Positions 20,028 through 27,733 of a stretch of 34,242 nucleotides of DNA are shown here, in pieces. Both the position numbers and the translations under genes were made by a program. Under the pieces are notes generated by a model, which saw only the letters and a list, made by a program, of their open reading frames with translations, was not told where the DNA came from and ran no database searches. The stretch comes from Bifidobacterium breve. GTDB lineage: Bacteria > Actinomycetota > Actinomycetes > Nanopelagicales > Nanopelagicaceae. Within the stretch, counting starts at the first letter, position 1. The number at the start of each line of letters is the position of its first letter. The DNA lies in contig CAMCCH010000005.1 in NCBI GenBank assembly GCA_945873335.1, positions 1-34,242 of the forward strand. The letters are read 5' to 3'.

Positions 20028-20933
20028 TTAGTTACCTCCCTCAGGAAGTAAATCAAGTGCCATCATTGCGCAACCGATAGTTCCCGCTTGAGCCCCATAG
20101 TGCGCGATGACTAATCGTGGGACTCTTTGGAAAGTAAGTGAACCCGCTAGAGCTTTTGTAATTGGGTTGATCAATAAATTACCGGATTGTGATAGACCGC
20201 CACCAAAGATAATTACTTCTGGGGCAAGAACAGTGACAAGCATTTGGCAGGCCGTAGCGATTGAAGCCATTGCATCATTCCAAATTTTTTCAGCAAGAAC
20301 ATCACCACTGTGCGCAAGCGTTGCTATTTCTTCACTGCTGATGCCTGTTTTCCCAGATGCGTGCGCATAAGCCGATGTAATCGCTAAAGCAGAAGAAGCA
20401 GCTTCCAAGCATCCCTTTTTCCCACAGACACAATCAAATTTTGCGCCAACATCGACGTGGCCAATTTCTCCAGCAAAACCATCAGAGGATCTAATCTTTC
20501 CATCGATGATTAGCGCAGCAGCAATACCAGTACCTATTGGAATAAAGATTGCGTTATTGACACCTTTAGCAGCGCCGTTTCGAAGTTCGGCAAGTGCACC
20601 GGTTCGAACATCATGTCCAAATGCAACTGGAATATTTATTTCACGAGCAAGCAAGTCACGAATTGGAAGGTTCTTCCATCCCAAATTTCCTGACCATCTA
20701 GAGATTCCATTTGTCTCATCGAGTGCACCTGGTACTGCTAATCCGACTGCTTTGATTTCTCCAGGTGATGCAATTTTTGAAAGTAGCTCACTAATCACTT
20801 TTACGGTTTTGTTGCCATCTAAATCATTATGTGGAGTTGGTGCGTTAGCTGTTGCAATAATGCGCAAGTCTGCATCTACTAAGGCACTCTTGATACTTGT
20901 CCCACCAACATCAACAGCCGCGACAAGTTTCAC
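20028..20933 (-). CDS. ROK-family sugar kinase (candidate amino-sugar kinase)
   Basis: VDVGGTSIKSALVD, AVPGALDE, IPIGTGIAAALIIDG, GEIGHVDVGAKFDCVCGKKGCLEAASS. Confidence 0.9.
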   Translation of the reverse strand: MKLVAAVDVGGTSIKSALVDADLRIIATANAPTPHNDLDGNKTVKVISELLSKIASPGEIKAVGLAVPGALDETNGISRWSGNLGWKNLPIRDLLAREINIPVAFGHDVRTGALAELRNGAAKGVNNAIFIPIGTGIAAALIIDGKIRSSDGFAGEIGHVDVGAKFDCVCGKKGCLEAASSALAITSAYAHASGKTGISSEEIATLAHSGDVLAEKIWNDAMASIATACQMLVTVLAPEVIIFGGGLSQSGNLLINPITKALAGSLTFQRVPRLVIAHYGAQAGTIGCAMMALDLLPEGGN

Positions 20934-20948
20934 GCTGGCTAGTCTAAA

Positions 20949-21839
20949 TCACTTATCTAAAATGATGGATCTTGACAGACCTCGTGGGTTATCTGCATCT
21001 AACCCACGCTTCTTCGCGGTGGCGATAGCAACGCGGTGTGCTTTGATTAGATGAGCCATTGGGTCCAGCGTGCTGTTTTCAAATAGCGCGCCAGTCTTTT
21101 TGATATCACGAATCAAATCATCTGGAATCTCACCAAATGCCCACACAGCGCGACCCGGTTCTGAAATTGAAAGTGGTCCATGGCGGTAATCAAGTGCAGG
21201 GTATGCCTCTGCCCAAAATTGTGAAGATTCGCGAGTTTTGAGCGCTGCTTCTTGAGCAAGGCCGACTGTCCATCCACGACCAAGAAAAGTTATTTGCTCA
21301 ACATTTACTAAATCGCCAAGGTCACAGGTGAGCGCCTCTTGCGCATCTTTAATAATGGAACGAAGATCAAATCCTAAATGTATTCGCAATAAACCAAGAG
21401 CTGCTGTCGCCCAACGAGTTTGCAGCACTGATTTTTCATCAGCGAAAGGCATAACAATCGAATGCGTTGCATGTTCAGTTACAGGTGAGCCGTGAACTGA
21501 AGTCAACATAACAGAAGGAATTTTTGTTTTTTCAAGCATCTTTACAACTTCGGTTGTTGTTCCTGATCGCGAAATTGAAACAATTTTGTCGTACTTACGT
21601 TCGTAATTCATTTCGGATCCAACATAAACATCAGTTTCACCATGGCCAGCAGCTTCACGAAGTGACGCGTAAGCCATAGACATGAACCAAGAACTTCCAC
21701 AACCAACTACTGCAACCTTCTCGCCCTTTTCGGGTAATAGATGGAGTGAACTTGGCGCGAAGTCAGCAACTTGTGCCCAGATAGATGGTTGCGACGCTAT
21801 CTCTGCATCTGCATATTCGCAGGCAACTTTGATGCTCAT
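20949..21839 (-). CDS. SIS-domain sugar isomerase/deaminase (AgaS/GlmS C-terminal-like)
   Basis: VVGCGSSWFMSMAYASLREAAG, SISRSGTTTEVVKML, FLGRGWTVGLAQEAALKTRESSQFWAEAYPALDYRHGP. Confidence 0.87.
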   Translation of the reverse strand: MSIKVACEYADAEIASQPSIWAQVADFAPSSLHLLPEKGEKVAVVGCGSSWFMSMAYASLREAAGHGETDVYVGSEMNYERKYDKIVSISRSGTTTEVVKMLEKTKIPSVMLTSVHGSPVTEHATHSIVMPFADEKSVLQTRWATAALGLLRIHLGFDLRSIIKDAQEALTCDLGDLVNVEQITFLGRGWTVGLAQEAALKTRESSQFWAEAYPALDYRHGPLSISEPGRAVWAFGEIPDDLIRDIKKTGALFENSTLDPMAHLIKAHRVAIATAKKRGLDADNPRGLSRSIILDK

Positions 21840-21847
21840 AATGCGAA

Positions 21848-21876
21848 ACCATATGCGAGTGATTGGAAAGAGTCAA
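21848..21876 (-). promoter_or_regulatory. Promoter of SIS-nagA operon: -35 TTGACT, 17-nt spacer, -10 TATGGT
   Basis: Minus strand: TTGACT (21876-21871), spacer 21870-21854, TATGGT (21853-21848), 8 nt before the ATG at 21839. Confidence 0.7.
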
Positions 21877-21888
21877 AAAATTTTGACT
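21871..21888. promoter_or_regulatory. Perfect palindromic operator candidate AGTCAAAA-AA-TTTTGACT
   Basis: 8-bp arms, 2-nt centre, overlapping the minus-strand -35 box, between the divergent DeoR regulator and SIS operon. Confidence 0.7.
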
Positions 21889-21918
21889 ACTTGTATAGTA
21901 AAGTGAGCATAAACAATC

Positions 21919-21934
21919 ATATGCTTGCGCATAT
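21919..21934. promoter_or_regulatory. Inverted repeat ATATGC-TTGC-GCATAT, second operator candidate
   Basis: 6-bp perfect arms upstream of deoR; ATATGC half-site also at 21851-21856. Confidence 0.5.
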
Positions 21935-21958
21935 CTATTCATTTACGAGGAGAAATGC

Positions 21959-22753
21959 ATGAATCGTCAACTTCGCCTAAGCAGCATCCTCGAACTTGTC
22001 GTAGAAAAAGGAAGCGTTGAAGTCGATGATGCATCTCGAATTCTTGGAGTATCGGCTGCAACGATCAGACGAGATTTTGATGTTCTAGCAAAGCGCCAAT
22101 TACTCACGCGAACCCACGGCGGAGCTGTAGCAACGGGCAGCTCTCTTGGATTGCCGCTTACTTATAAGGTAGCAAAAGATGACAAAGTAAAACAAAGAAT
22201 TGCAAAAGTAGCGGCTGAAATGGTTACACGCCATCAAATAATTGGAATTAATGGCGGTACAACATCTACCGAAGTTGCACGTGCGCTCGCTGCAAGAACT
22301 GAGTTCGCAGCTAGAGATGCCCAAGAACATTCACCAGCACTGACAGTTGTAACAAATGCGGTAAATATTGCAGCAGAGTTGACTGTCCGCCACCAAATAA
22401 AAATCGTTGTTACCGGTGGTGTAGCACGCCCACAATCATATGAATTGACTGGCCCTTTCGCAGAAGAGGTACTGAAGGAAGTAAATATTGACATAACATT
22501 TCTTGGTGTTAGCGCATTCAATACAACTATGGGAGCTGCGGCCAATCATGAAGATGAAGCAAAAGTAAATCGTCAAATGGTTCAGCGATCAAAAAGAGTT
22601 GTAGTCGTTGCAGATAGCTCGAAATTTACACGATCTGCTTTTGCGACAATCTGTGCTGCAGATCAAATTAATACGATTATCACTGATTCCGGAACAGATG
22701 AAAAAATGCTCGAAGAATTACGCCAACTCGGAATAGAAATAGTTATAGCCTAA
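21959..22753 (+). CDS. DeoR/GlpR-family transcriptional regulator
   Basis: N-terminal HTH VEVDDASRILGVSAATIRRDFDVLAKRQLLTRTHGGAV; C-terminal GINGGTTSTEVARAL, VADSSKF; SD GAGGAG before the ATG. Confidence 0.92.
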   Translation: MNRQLRLSSILELVVEKGSVEVDDASRILGVSAATIRRDFDVLAKRQLLTRTHGGAVATGSSLGLPLTYKVAKDDKVKQRIAKVAAEMVTRHQIIGINGGTTSTEVARALAARTEFAARDAQEHSPALTVVTNAVNIAAELTVRHQIKIVVTGGVARPQSYELTGPFAEEVLKEVNIDITFLGVSAFNTTMGAAANHEDEAKVNRQMVQRSKRVVVVADSSKFTRSAFATICAADQINTIITDSGTDEKMLEELRQLGIEIVIA

Positions 22754-22754
22754 A

Positions 22755-23591
22755 ATGACTCAACTTAACCCACATAAAATAATTACAGGAGAGTTAAAAA
22801 ATGCCGCTGCAGTAGGAGCATTCAATGTAATCCTTCTTGAACATGCAGAGGCTATTGTCGCTGGTGCAGAAAAAGTGAAACTGCCTGTCGTTCTACAAAT
22901 TAGCCAGAATTGCGTTGATTACCATGGCAGCCTTAAACCAATTGCACTTGCATCTAAAGCTATTGCGCAAGATTCTTTGGTAAATGTCTCTTTGCATTTA
23001 GATCACGCAGAGAGCGAATTATTAGTTCAGGAGGCACTCGATTTAGGCTTCGACAGCGTTATGTTTGATGGTTCTAAGTTGGACTATGCAAGCAATGTGC
23101 AGGCAAGTATTCGAATGGCACAACTATGCCGACAATACGGAGCAACAATCGAGGTAGAACTTGGTGAAGTTGGCGGCAAAGATGGAGTTCACGCACCAGG
23201 GATTCGAACTAATCCTGCTGAGGCACAGGCATTTGTTGAAGCTACAGGAGTGGATTTATTGGCGGTAGCGGTTGGAAGTTCACATGCGATGACAACTCGT
23301 GATGCCACTTTAGATTTTGAATTGATTTCTCAGATTGCCAAGACTGTAAGTGTCCCATTGGTTCTACATGGATCATCCGGGGTAAGTGATGAAGATTTAC
23401 AAAGGGCAGTGAGAGCTGGAATGCGCAAGGTAAATATTGCAACACATCTCAATCATCTTTTTACCGATGAAATTCGTGAAATTCTAAACTCGGATTCAAA
23501 AATTGTAGATCCTCGAAAGTATGTGAAAAGTGCTAGAAATAAAGTTGCCGATGAATGTGGGCGACTATTGCAGTTACTAGCCCTTTCCTAA
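22755..23591 (+). CDS. Class II fructose/tagatose-bisphosphate aldolase family
   Basis: VGAFNVI, VSLHLDHAES, GFDSVMFDGS, IEVELGEVGG, LVLHGSSGV, KVNIATHLN. Confidence 0.9.
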   Translation: MTQLNPHKIITGELKNAAAVGAFNVILLEHAEAIVAGAEKVKLPVVLQISQNCVDYHGSLKPIALASKAIAQDSLVNVSLHLDHAESELLVQEALDLGFDSVMFDGSKLDYASNVQASIRMAQLCRQYGATIEVELGEVGGKDGVHAPGIRTNPAEAQAFVEATGVDLLAVAVGSSHAMTTRDATLDFELISQIAKTVSVPLVLHGSSGVSDEDLQRAVRAGMRKVNIATHLNHLFTDEIREILNSDSKIVDPRKYVKSARNKVADECGRLLQLLALS

Positions 23592-23627
23592 GGAAAATAA
23601 CCATCCCAATTCGGTAGGCTACGAAAC

Positions 23628-25049
23628 ATGACAAAGCCCACCATAATTCTCGCAACCAGTAATGGTGTGGGCATGGGCCACTTAGCGCGCGCAAGTGCAA
23701 TCGCTGTCGCACTCAAAGAGATTGCAAATCCAATAATTGTTTCAATGGCTGGTGGAATTGCAGATCTTCCTTCATATATGGGAATTCGTTGTGAATACAT
23801 TCCCGGCCGCGATCGTGGGTGGATGTCACGTGAAAAATGGGATAAATATCTGCGCGACCGTTTACTTGCTTTAGTAGAAGAGACAGGCGCAACTGTTCTC
23901 TCATTTGATGGCGTCGCACCTTATCCAGGAGTTATTGCTGCAAAGAATTCAAATTCAAATCTGGCTCTTGTCTGGGTTCGTCGTGGCTTATGGCAGAAAA
24001 AACCACAGAGATTTGTTTTAGGTTTGCAATCGCAAATGATGGATCAGATTATTGAACCTGGTGACATTGCTCGCGAATATGATCACGGTCCTACTTCAAC
24101 TCGCCAAGATGCAGTAATTACTTCGCCGGTTTCACTTTTTCAACCATCACATGCAATGTCTCGTGAAGATGCGCGCAAAGCATTAGGTCTAGATCTAAAT
24201 CGTCCAACTGCATTAGTTCAATTAGGTACGGGCGATAGCGATGTAAATGAGAAGATGAGTGCAGCGTTATCAGGTTTACTTGGTTGGAAAGATTTACAAG
24301 TAATACTGACAAAAGCGCCTACAGATAAAAGCGGTAAATCATTAGCGCCAGATGGCTTGGATATAAAAGTGTTGCGATATTTTCCACTCGCGAATGTGCT
24401 CCATGCATTTGATGCAGGAGTGTGCGCAACAGGATATAACGGAGTGCATGAGCTACTACCTGCTGGGATACCAACAGTCTTTGTCTCAAATATTCGAGGA
24501 ACAGATGATCAGGAAGCCCGTGCTCAGTGGTGTCATGACAGAGGTTTCGCGCTAAGGGCTGATCAAAGCAATTTAGCTGATATCACTGAAAAGGTGCGCC
24601 AATTGCAAGATTCCGCAACGCGTCAGCGCCTTTCAGAAAAATGCAAAGAATTGCCGGCCTCAAATGGAGGAGCTGAAATTGCAAAAATTCTCTTCGAGTT
24701 AGCAACAAAATCAGATACGAATAAGCCTGCCAAATTCACTTACGCACGCTTGATTGTTCAAGATCATGTAAACCGTGGATTGCGCCACGTTGCGAATTTA
24801 GGATTGCGCCGAGTTGCACTTGTATATCGATTCTTGAACCCGCATATTGTTACTGAAATAGTCAAAGAAGCGGAACCTGTTTTTGGTGATCAGACTGATG
24901 CGGCTCAACTTAGGGAACTCATCAGAGGTGAAACACGATTTGAGCATCTCATTTCTGAAGCATCAGAAAAATATAGACATAGAAGAATTGAAATTGCAGC
25001 TACTGCATATGGAGAGAAAACAGTAATTACGAAGTCGCGCCCGCTCTAA
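23628..25049 (+). CDS. GT28/MurG-like glycosyltransferase with an approximately 100-aa C-terminal extension
   Basis: GVGMGHLARASAIAVAL; ALVQLGTGDSD, VLRYFPLANVLHAFDAGVCATGYNGVHELLPAGIPTVFVSN acceptor/donor-site pattern. Confidence 0.72.
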   Translation: MTKPTIILATSNGVGMGHLARASAIAVALKEIANPIIVSMAGGIADLPSYMGIRCEYIPGRDRGWMSREKWDKYLRDRLLALVEETGATVLSFDGVAPYPGVIAAKNSNSNLALVWVRRGLWQKKPQRFVLGLQSQMMDQIIEPGDIAREYDHGPTSTRQDAVITSPVSLFQPSHAMSREDARKALGLDLNRPTALVQLGTGDSDVNEKMSAALSGLLGWKDLQVILTKAPTDKSGKSLAPDGLDIKVLRYFPLANVLHAFDAGVCATGYNGVHELLPAGIPTVFVSNIRGTDDQEARAQWCHDRGFALRADQSNLADITEKVRQLQDSATRQRLSEKCKELPASNGGAEIAKILFELATKSDTNKPAKFTYARLIVQDHVNRGLRHVANLGLRRVALVYRFLNPHIVTEIVKEAEPVFGDQTDAAQLRELIRGETRFEHLISEASEKYRHRRIEIAATAYGEKTVITKSRPL

Positions 25050-25071
25050 ATCTCATATACTGTTACTTCTT

Positions 25072-25644
25072 ATGAGCGCTGACACATCTGTACCAATTTA
25101 TCCATTGCTTGCAGAGAGAAAGAGCCCTCGCTCACTCGACGAATCTGTAACGCTATCGCCAGATGAAATAAGAGCGCTACTCGAAGCAGCGCGATGGGCG
25201 CCATCAGCAAATAATTTACAACCTTGGCGTTTTTTTGTTGGCCAACGTGGAGATTCAGTATTTACAAATATTTTGGAATCACTACGCCCCTTCAATCAAG
25301 GCTGGGCAAAGAGAGCATCGCTACTTGCGCTAGTTGCTGGAGTTACAAAGAATGAAGATGGAAGTGAGAACAATTCTTATATGTATGACTGTGGGCTAGC
25401 AGTTTCTCAATTTACACTGGAAGCACATAGTCGTGGATATGTCGCACACCAAATGGCAGGGTTTGAAAAAGATGTAGCCATCGGCAAACTTTCGATAGCA
25501 CCTGGTTTAATTCCAGTCGTTGTTATTGCGATAGGCAAGCAATCTGGAGTCGAGCAATTAGATGAAGCAACTGCGCAACGAGAATTAGCGCCTAGGGTGC
25601 GCAAACCTTTGGAAGAAATCGTTGTTATTGGTTTAGAGCACTAA
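25072..25644 (+). CDS. Nitroreductase-family protein
   Basis: RKSPRSLDESVTLSPDEIRALLEAARWAPSANNLQPWRFFVG; C-terminal GKQSGVEQL..RKPLEEIVV. Confidence 0.87.
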   Translation: MSADTSVPIYPLLAERKSPRSLDESVTLSPDEIRALLEAARWAPSANNLQPWRFFVGQRGDSVFTNILESLRPFNQGWAKRASLLALVAGVTKNEDGSENNSYMYDCGLAVSQFTLEAHSRGYVAHQMAGFEKDVAIGKLSIAPGLIPVVVIAIGKQSGVEQLDEATAQRELAPRVRKPLEEIVVIGLEH

Positions 25645-26438
25645 AAGCGAGATCTAATCCCCCATAGATCAACAAATACAGGATTGAAAAGAGTGCTTTG
25701 TAAGTAACTAGCACCACTGGAACCACCACTACCCACTTTGTGGCCGATAGTTCGCTCCACCATCTTTACATGGCGGTATCGCCACTCTTGAATTCCTTCA
25801 TCGATATCTACAAGGCGCTCACACACCATTGCGCTCTCCGGGCTATTTCTATGTATCTCTAGCAACACATCTTGTACGGATGAGTTAGTTTCATAAACTT
25901 TACTCTTGTCGCGATCTAGAACATCACTTGGTATTGGATGACCTTGCTTGCTCAAATACACAAGCAAGGAATCCCAAAGCGAATTACCGCTAGTGATTAC
26001 GGCTATCTCGGTTTGAATTTCAACAGGTAAGTGTCCCGCCATTTTGCTATCGCGTCGCCCAAGGATTGCTTCCACTTTTCTAAATTGTGCTGATTGGAAA
26101 CCACTTGATGAAGATAAATAACTTCGGAATGAGTTGAATTGAAGTGGTGTCATTGTTTCTAAGATATCAATTTGCGCAACGCATACTTTCATAATTGTTC
26201 GAATGCGACCCAATAGCGAAAGTGAATAGTGAGTATCGCCGCCCTCTAATGATTTTTGAGCCGCTTGAAATTCATGAATAAGTTCCTTGAACCACAACTC
26301 ATAGGTTTGGTGAATGATAATAAAGAGCATTTCGTCATGCTCTGGTCCAACCGAAAGAGGACGTTGTAACTTTAGTAATTCATCAACAGCTAAATATGAT
26401 GTGTACGTTAGCGCAGAATCAAAGTTTTCTTCGCTCAT
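25641..26438 (-). CDS. kynA: Tryptophan 2,3-dioxygenase
   Basis: DEMLFIIIHQTYELWFKELIHE, FRSYLSSSSGFQSAQFRKVE, WRYRHVKMVERTIGHKVGSGGSSGASYL. Confidence 0.95.
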   Translation of the reverse strand: MSEENFDSALTYTSYLAVDELLKLQRPLSVGPEHDEMLFIIIHQTYELWFKELIHEFQAAQKSLEGGDTHYSLSLLGRIRTIMKVCVAQIDILETMTPLQFNSFRSYLSSSSGFQSAQFRKVEAILGRRDSKMAGHLPVEIQTEIAVITSGNSLWDSLLVYLSKQGHPIPSDVLDRDKSKVYETNSSVQDVLLEIHRNSPESAMVCERLVDIDEGIQEWRYRHVKMVERTIGHKVGSGGSSGASYLQSTLFNPVFVDLWGIRSRF

Positions 26439-27709
26439 GTGACTCGAGAACCGCCTTCTTCAACTTTTTCAAATTGGCGCGATGCCACTAGATCTCTAAT
26501 TCTCTGGAATCCATCCCAGACTTCAACATATGAAGTAGGTAGAGGTGAGATTGCTAGACGTATTGAATTCGGAGTTCTGTAATCTGGAATTACATTTGCG
26601 AATTGGCGAAGTGCAACACAAATTCGCGCAGCATCGGGATGACCAAGAGTGATATGGCCACCACGTTCTTTCGCATTTCGTGATGTTAGAAGCGTGATTC
26701 CAAGGTCTGCAAGCCATGCGTCGTATAAATCAATCATCATTTGAGTACCAATAGCAGCTTTAGAAGCGATTGCATCGATACCTGCCTCTTCGATTATTTC
26801 AAAGGCACTCTTCACACAACGAAGTCCCATCAGGGAAGGGCTTGCAATTTGGTAGCCGCGGATACCTTCGGCACGTTCGAAGACTGGCCCCATTCCAAAT
26901 TGATCACCTTGTGAGAACCAACCCTGGATCGGAACTTGTAATTCTTTTTGGATTCTTTTGCTCACATACAGCCATGCTGGTGATCCAGGACCTGAGTTTC
27001 CATATTTGTATGTACAACCAACAACGAGATCTGCACCATTTGCATCGAGATTCATTTCTATAGCGCCAACGGCATGACTTGCATCCCATAAGAGAAGCGC
27101 GCCATATTTTCTTGTGAGATCTGTTAATGACTTTATATCATTGCGGGCACCAGATCTATATTGAATTACTTCTAGAGTTACCAGAGCAACATCATCACTG
27201 AGATACTTTTCTAAAATTTCAGGTGTAATACGTTCGCAATCTGCCGAACCAGCACTTTCGTTATCAATGATTACTAAATTGAGACCTAATTGTTGTGCAA
27301 TTCCTTCAAGAATATATCGATCTGTTGGAAAATTGGCAGCATCGGTGATAATAGTTTTACGGCCAGGACGAGCATTGATGGCTGCAAGTGCCAATTGATA
27401 AAAATTTACAGATGTTGTATCGCAGGCAAGCATTTGCCCTGGCCCCGCACCGAGTGCGGAACGTCCAATGAGATCTCCTATTGGTTGTGCCTCATCGACC
27501 CAATGACTCCACCCTGTTACAACTTCGCGGCCCCACTCTTGAGTCATATATTCATTTACTGCAATAACAGTTGAATGCGGCAAGCGACCTAGTGAATTTC
27601 CATCGAGGTAACACATATCGGGGTCAGTAATTACAAATCGAGAACGAAAATGAGCTAATGGGTCATTTCGATCGAGTTCAAGTGCGTATTCGCGGTCAGT
27701 GATAGCCAT
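26435..27709 (-). CDS. kynU: Kynureninase
   Basis: YLDGNSLGRLP, LLWDASHAVGAIEMNL, GCTYKYGNSGPGSPAWLYV (PLP Lys), YQIASPSLMGL. Confidence 0.95.
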   Translation of the reverse strand: MAITDREYALELDRNDPLAHFRSRFVITDPDMCYLDGNSLGRLPHSTVIAVNEYMTQEWGREVVTGWSHWVDEAQPIGDLIGRSALGAGPGQMLACDTTSVNFYQLALAAINARPGRKTIITDAANFPTDRYILEGIAQQLGLNLVIIDNESAGSADCERITPEILEKYLSDDVALVTLEVIQYRSGARNDIKSLTDLTRKYGALLLWDASHAVGAIEMNLDANGADLVVGCTYKYGNSGPGSPAWLYVSKRIQKELQVPIQGWFSQGDQFGMGPVFERAEGIRGYQIASPSLMGLRCVKSAFEIIEEAGIDAIASKAAIGTQMMIDLYDAWLADLGITLLTSRNAKERGGHITLGHPDAARICVALRQFANVIPDYRTPNSIRLAISPLPTSYVEVWDGFQRIRDLVASRQFEKVEEGGSRVT

Positions 27710-27715
27710 GCTTCA

Positions 27716-27725
27716 AAGGTACGCT
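27716..27725. promoter_or_regulatory. Overlapping divergent -10 elements (AAGGTACGCT) for kynU and the ABC-F gene
   Basis: TACCTT on the minus strand (27721-27716) lies 6 nt before the kynU ATG; TACGCT on the plus strand (27720-27725) lies 8 nt before the GTG at 27734; they share TA at 27720-27721. Confidence 0.5.
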
Positions 27726-27733
27726 CTCCTATC

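Noticed and set aside
20506-21054. 182-aa plus-strand ORF opposite the ROK kinase and SIS gene
   Set aside because: Spans two well-supported minus genes in antisense; biased composition and no family resemblance.
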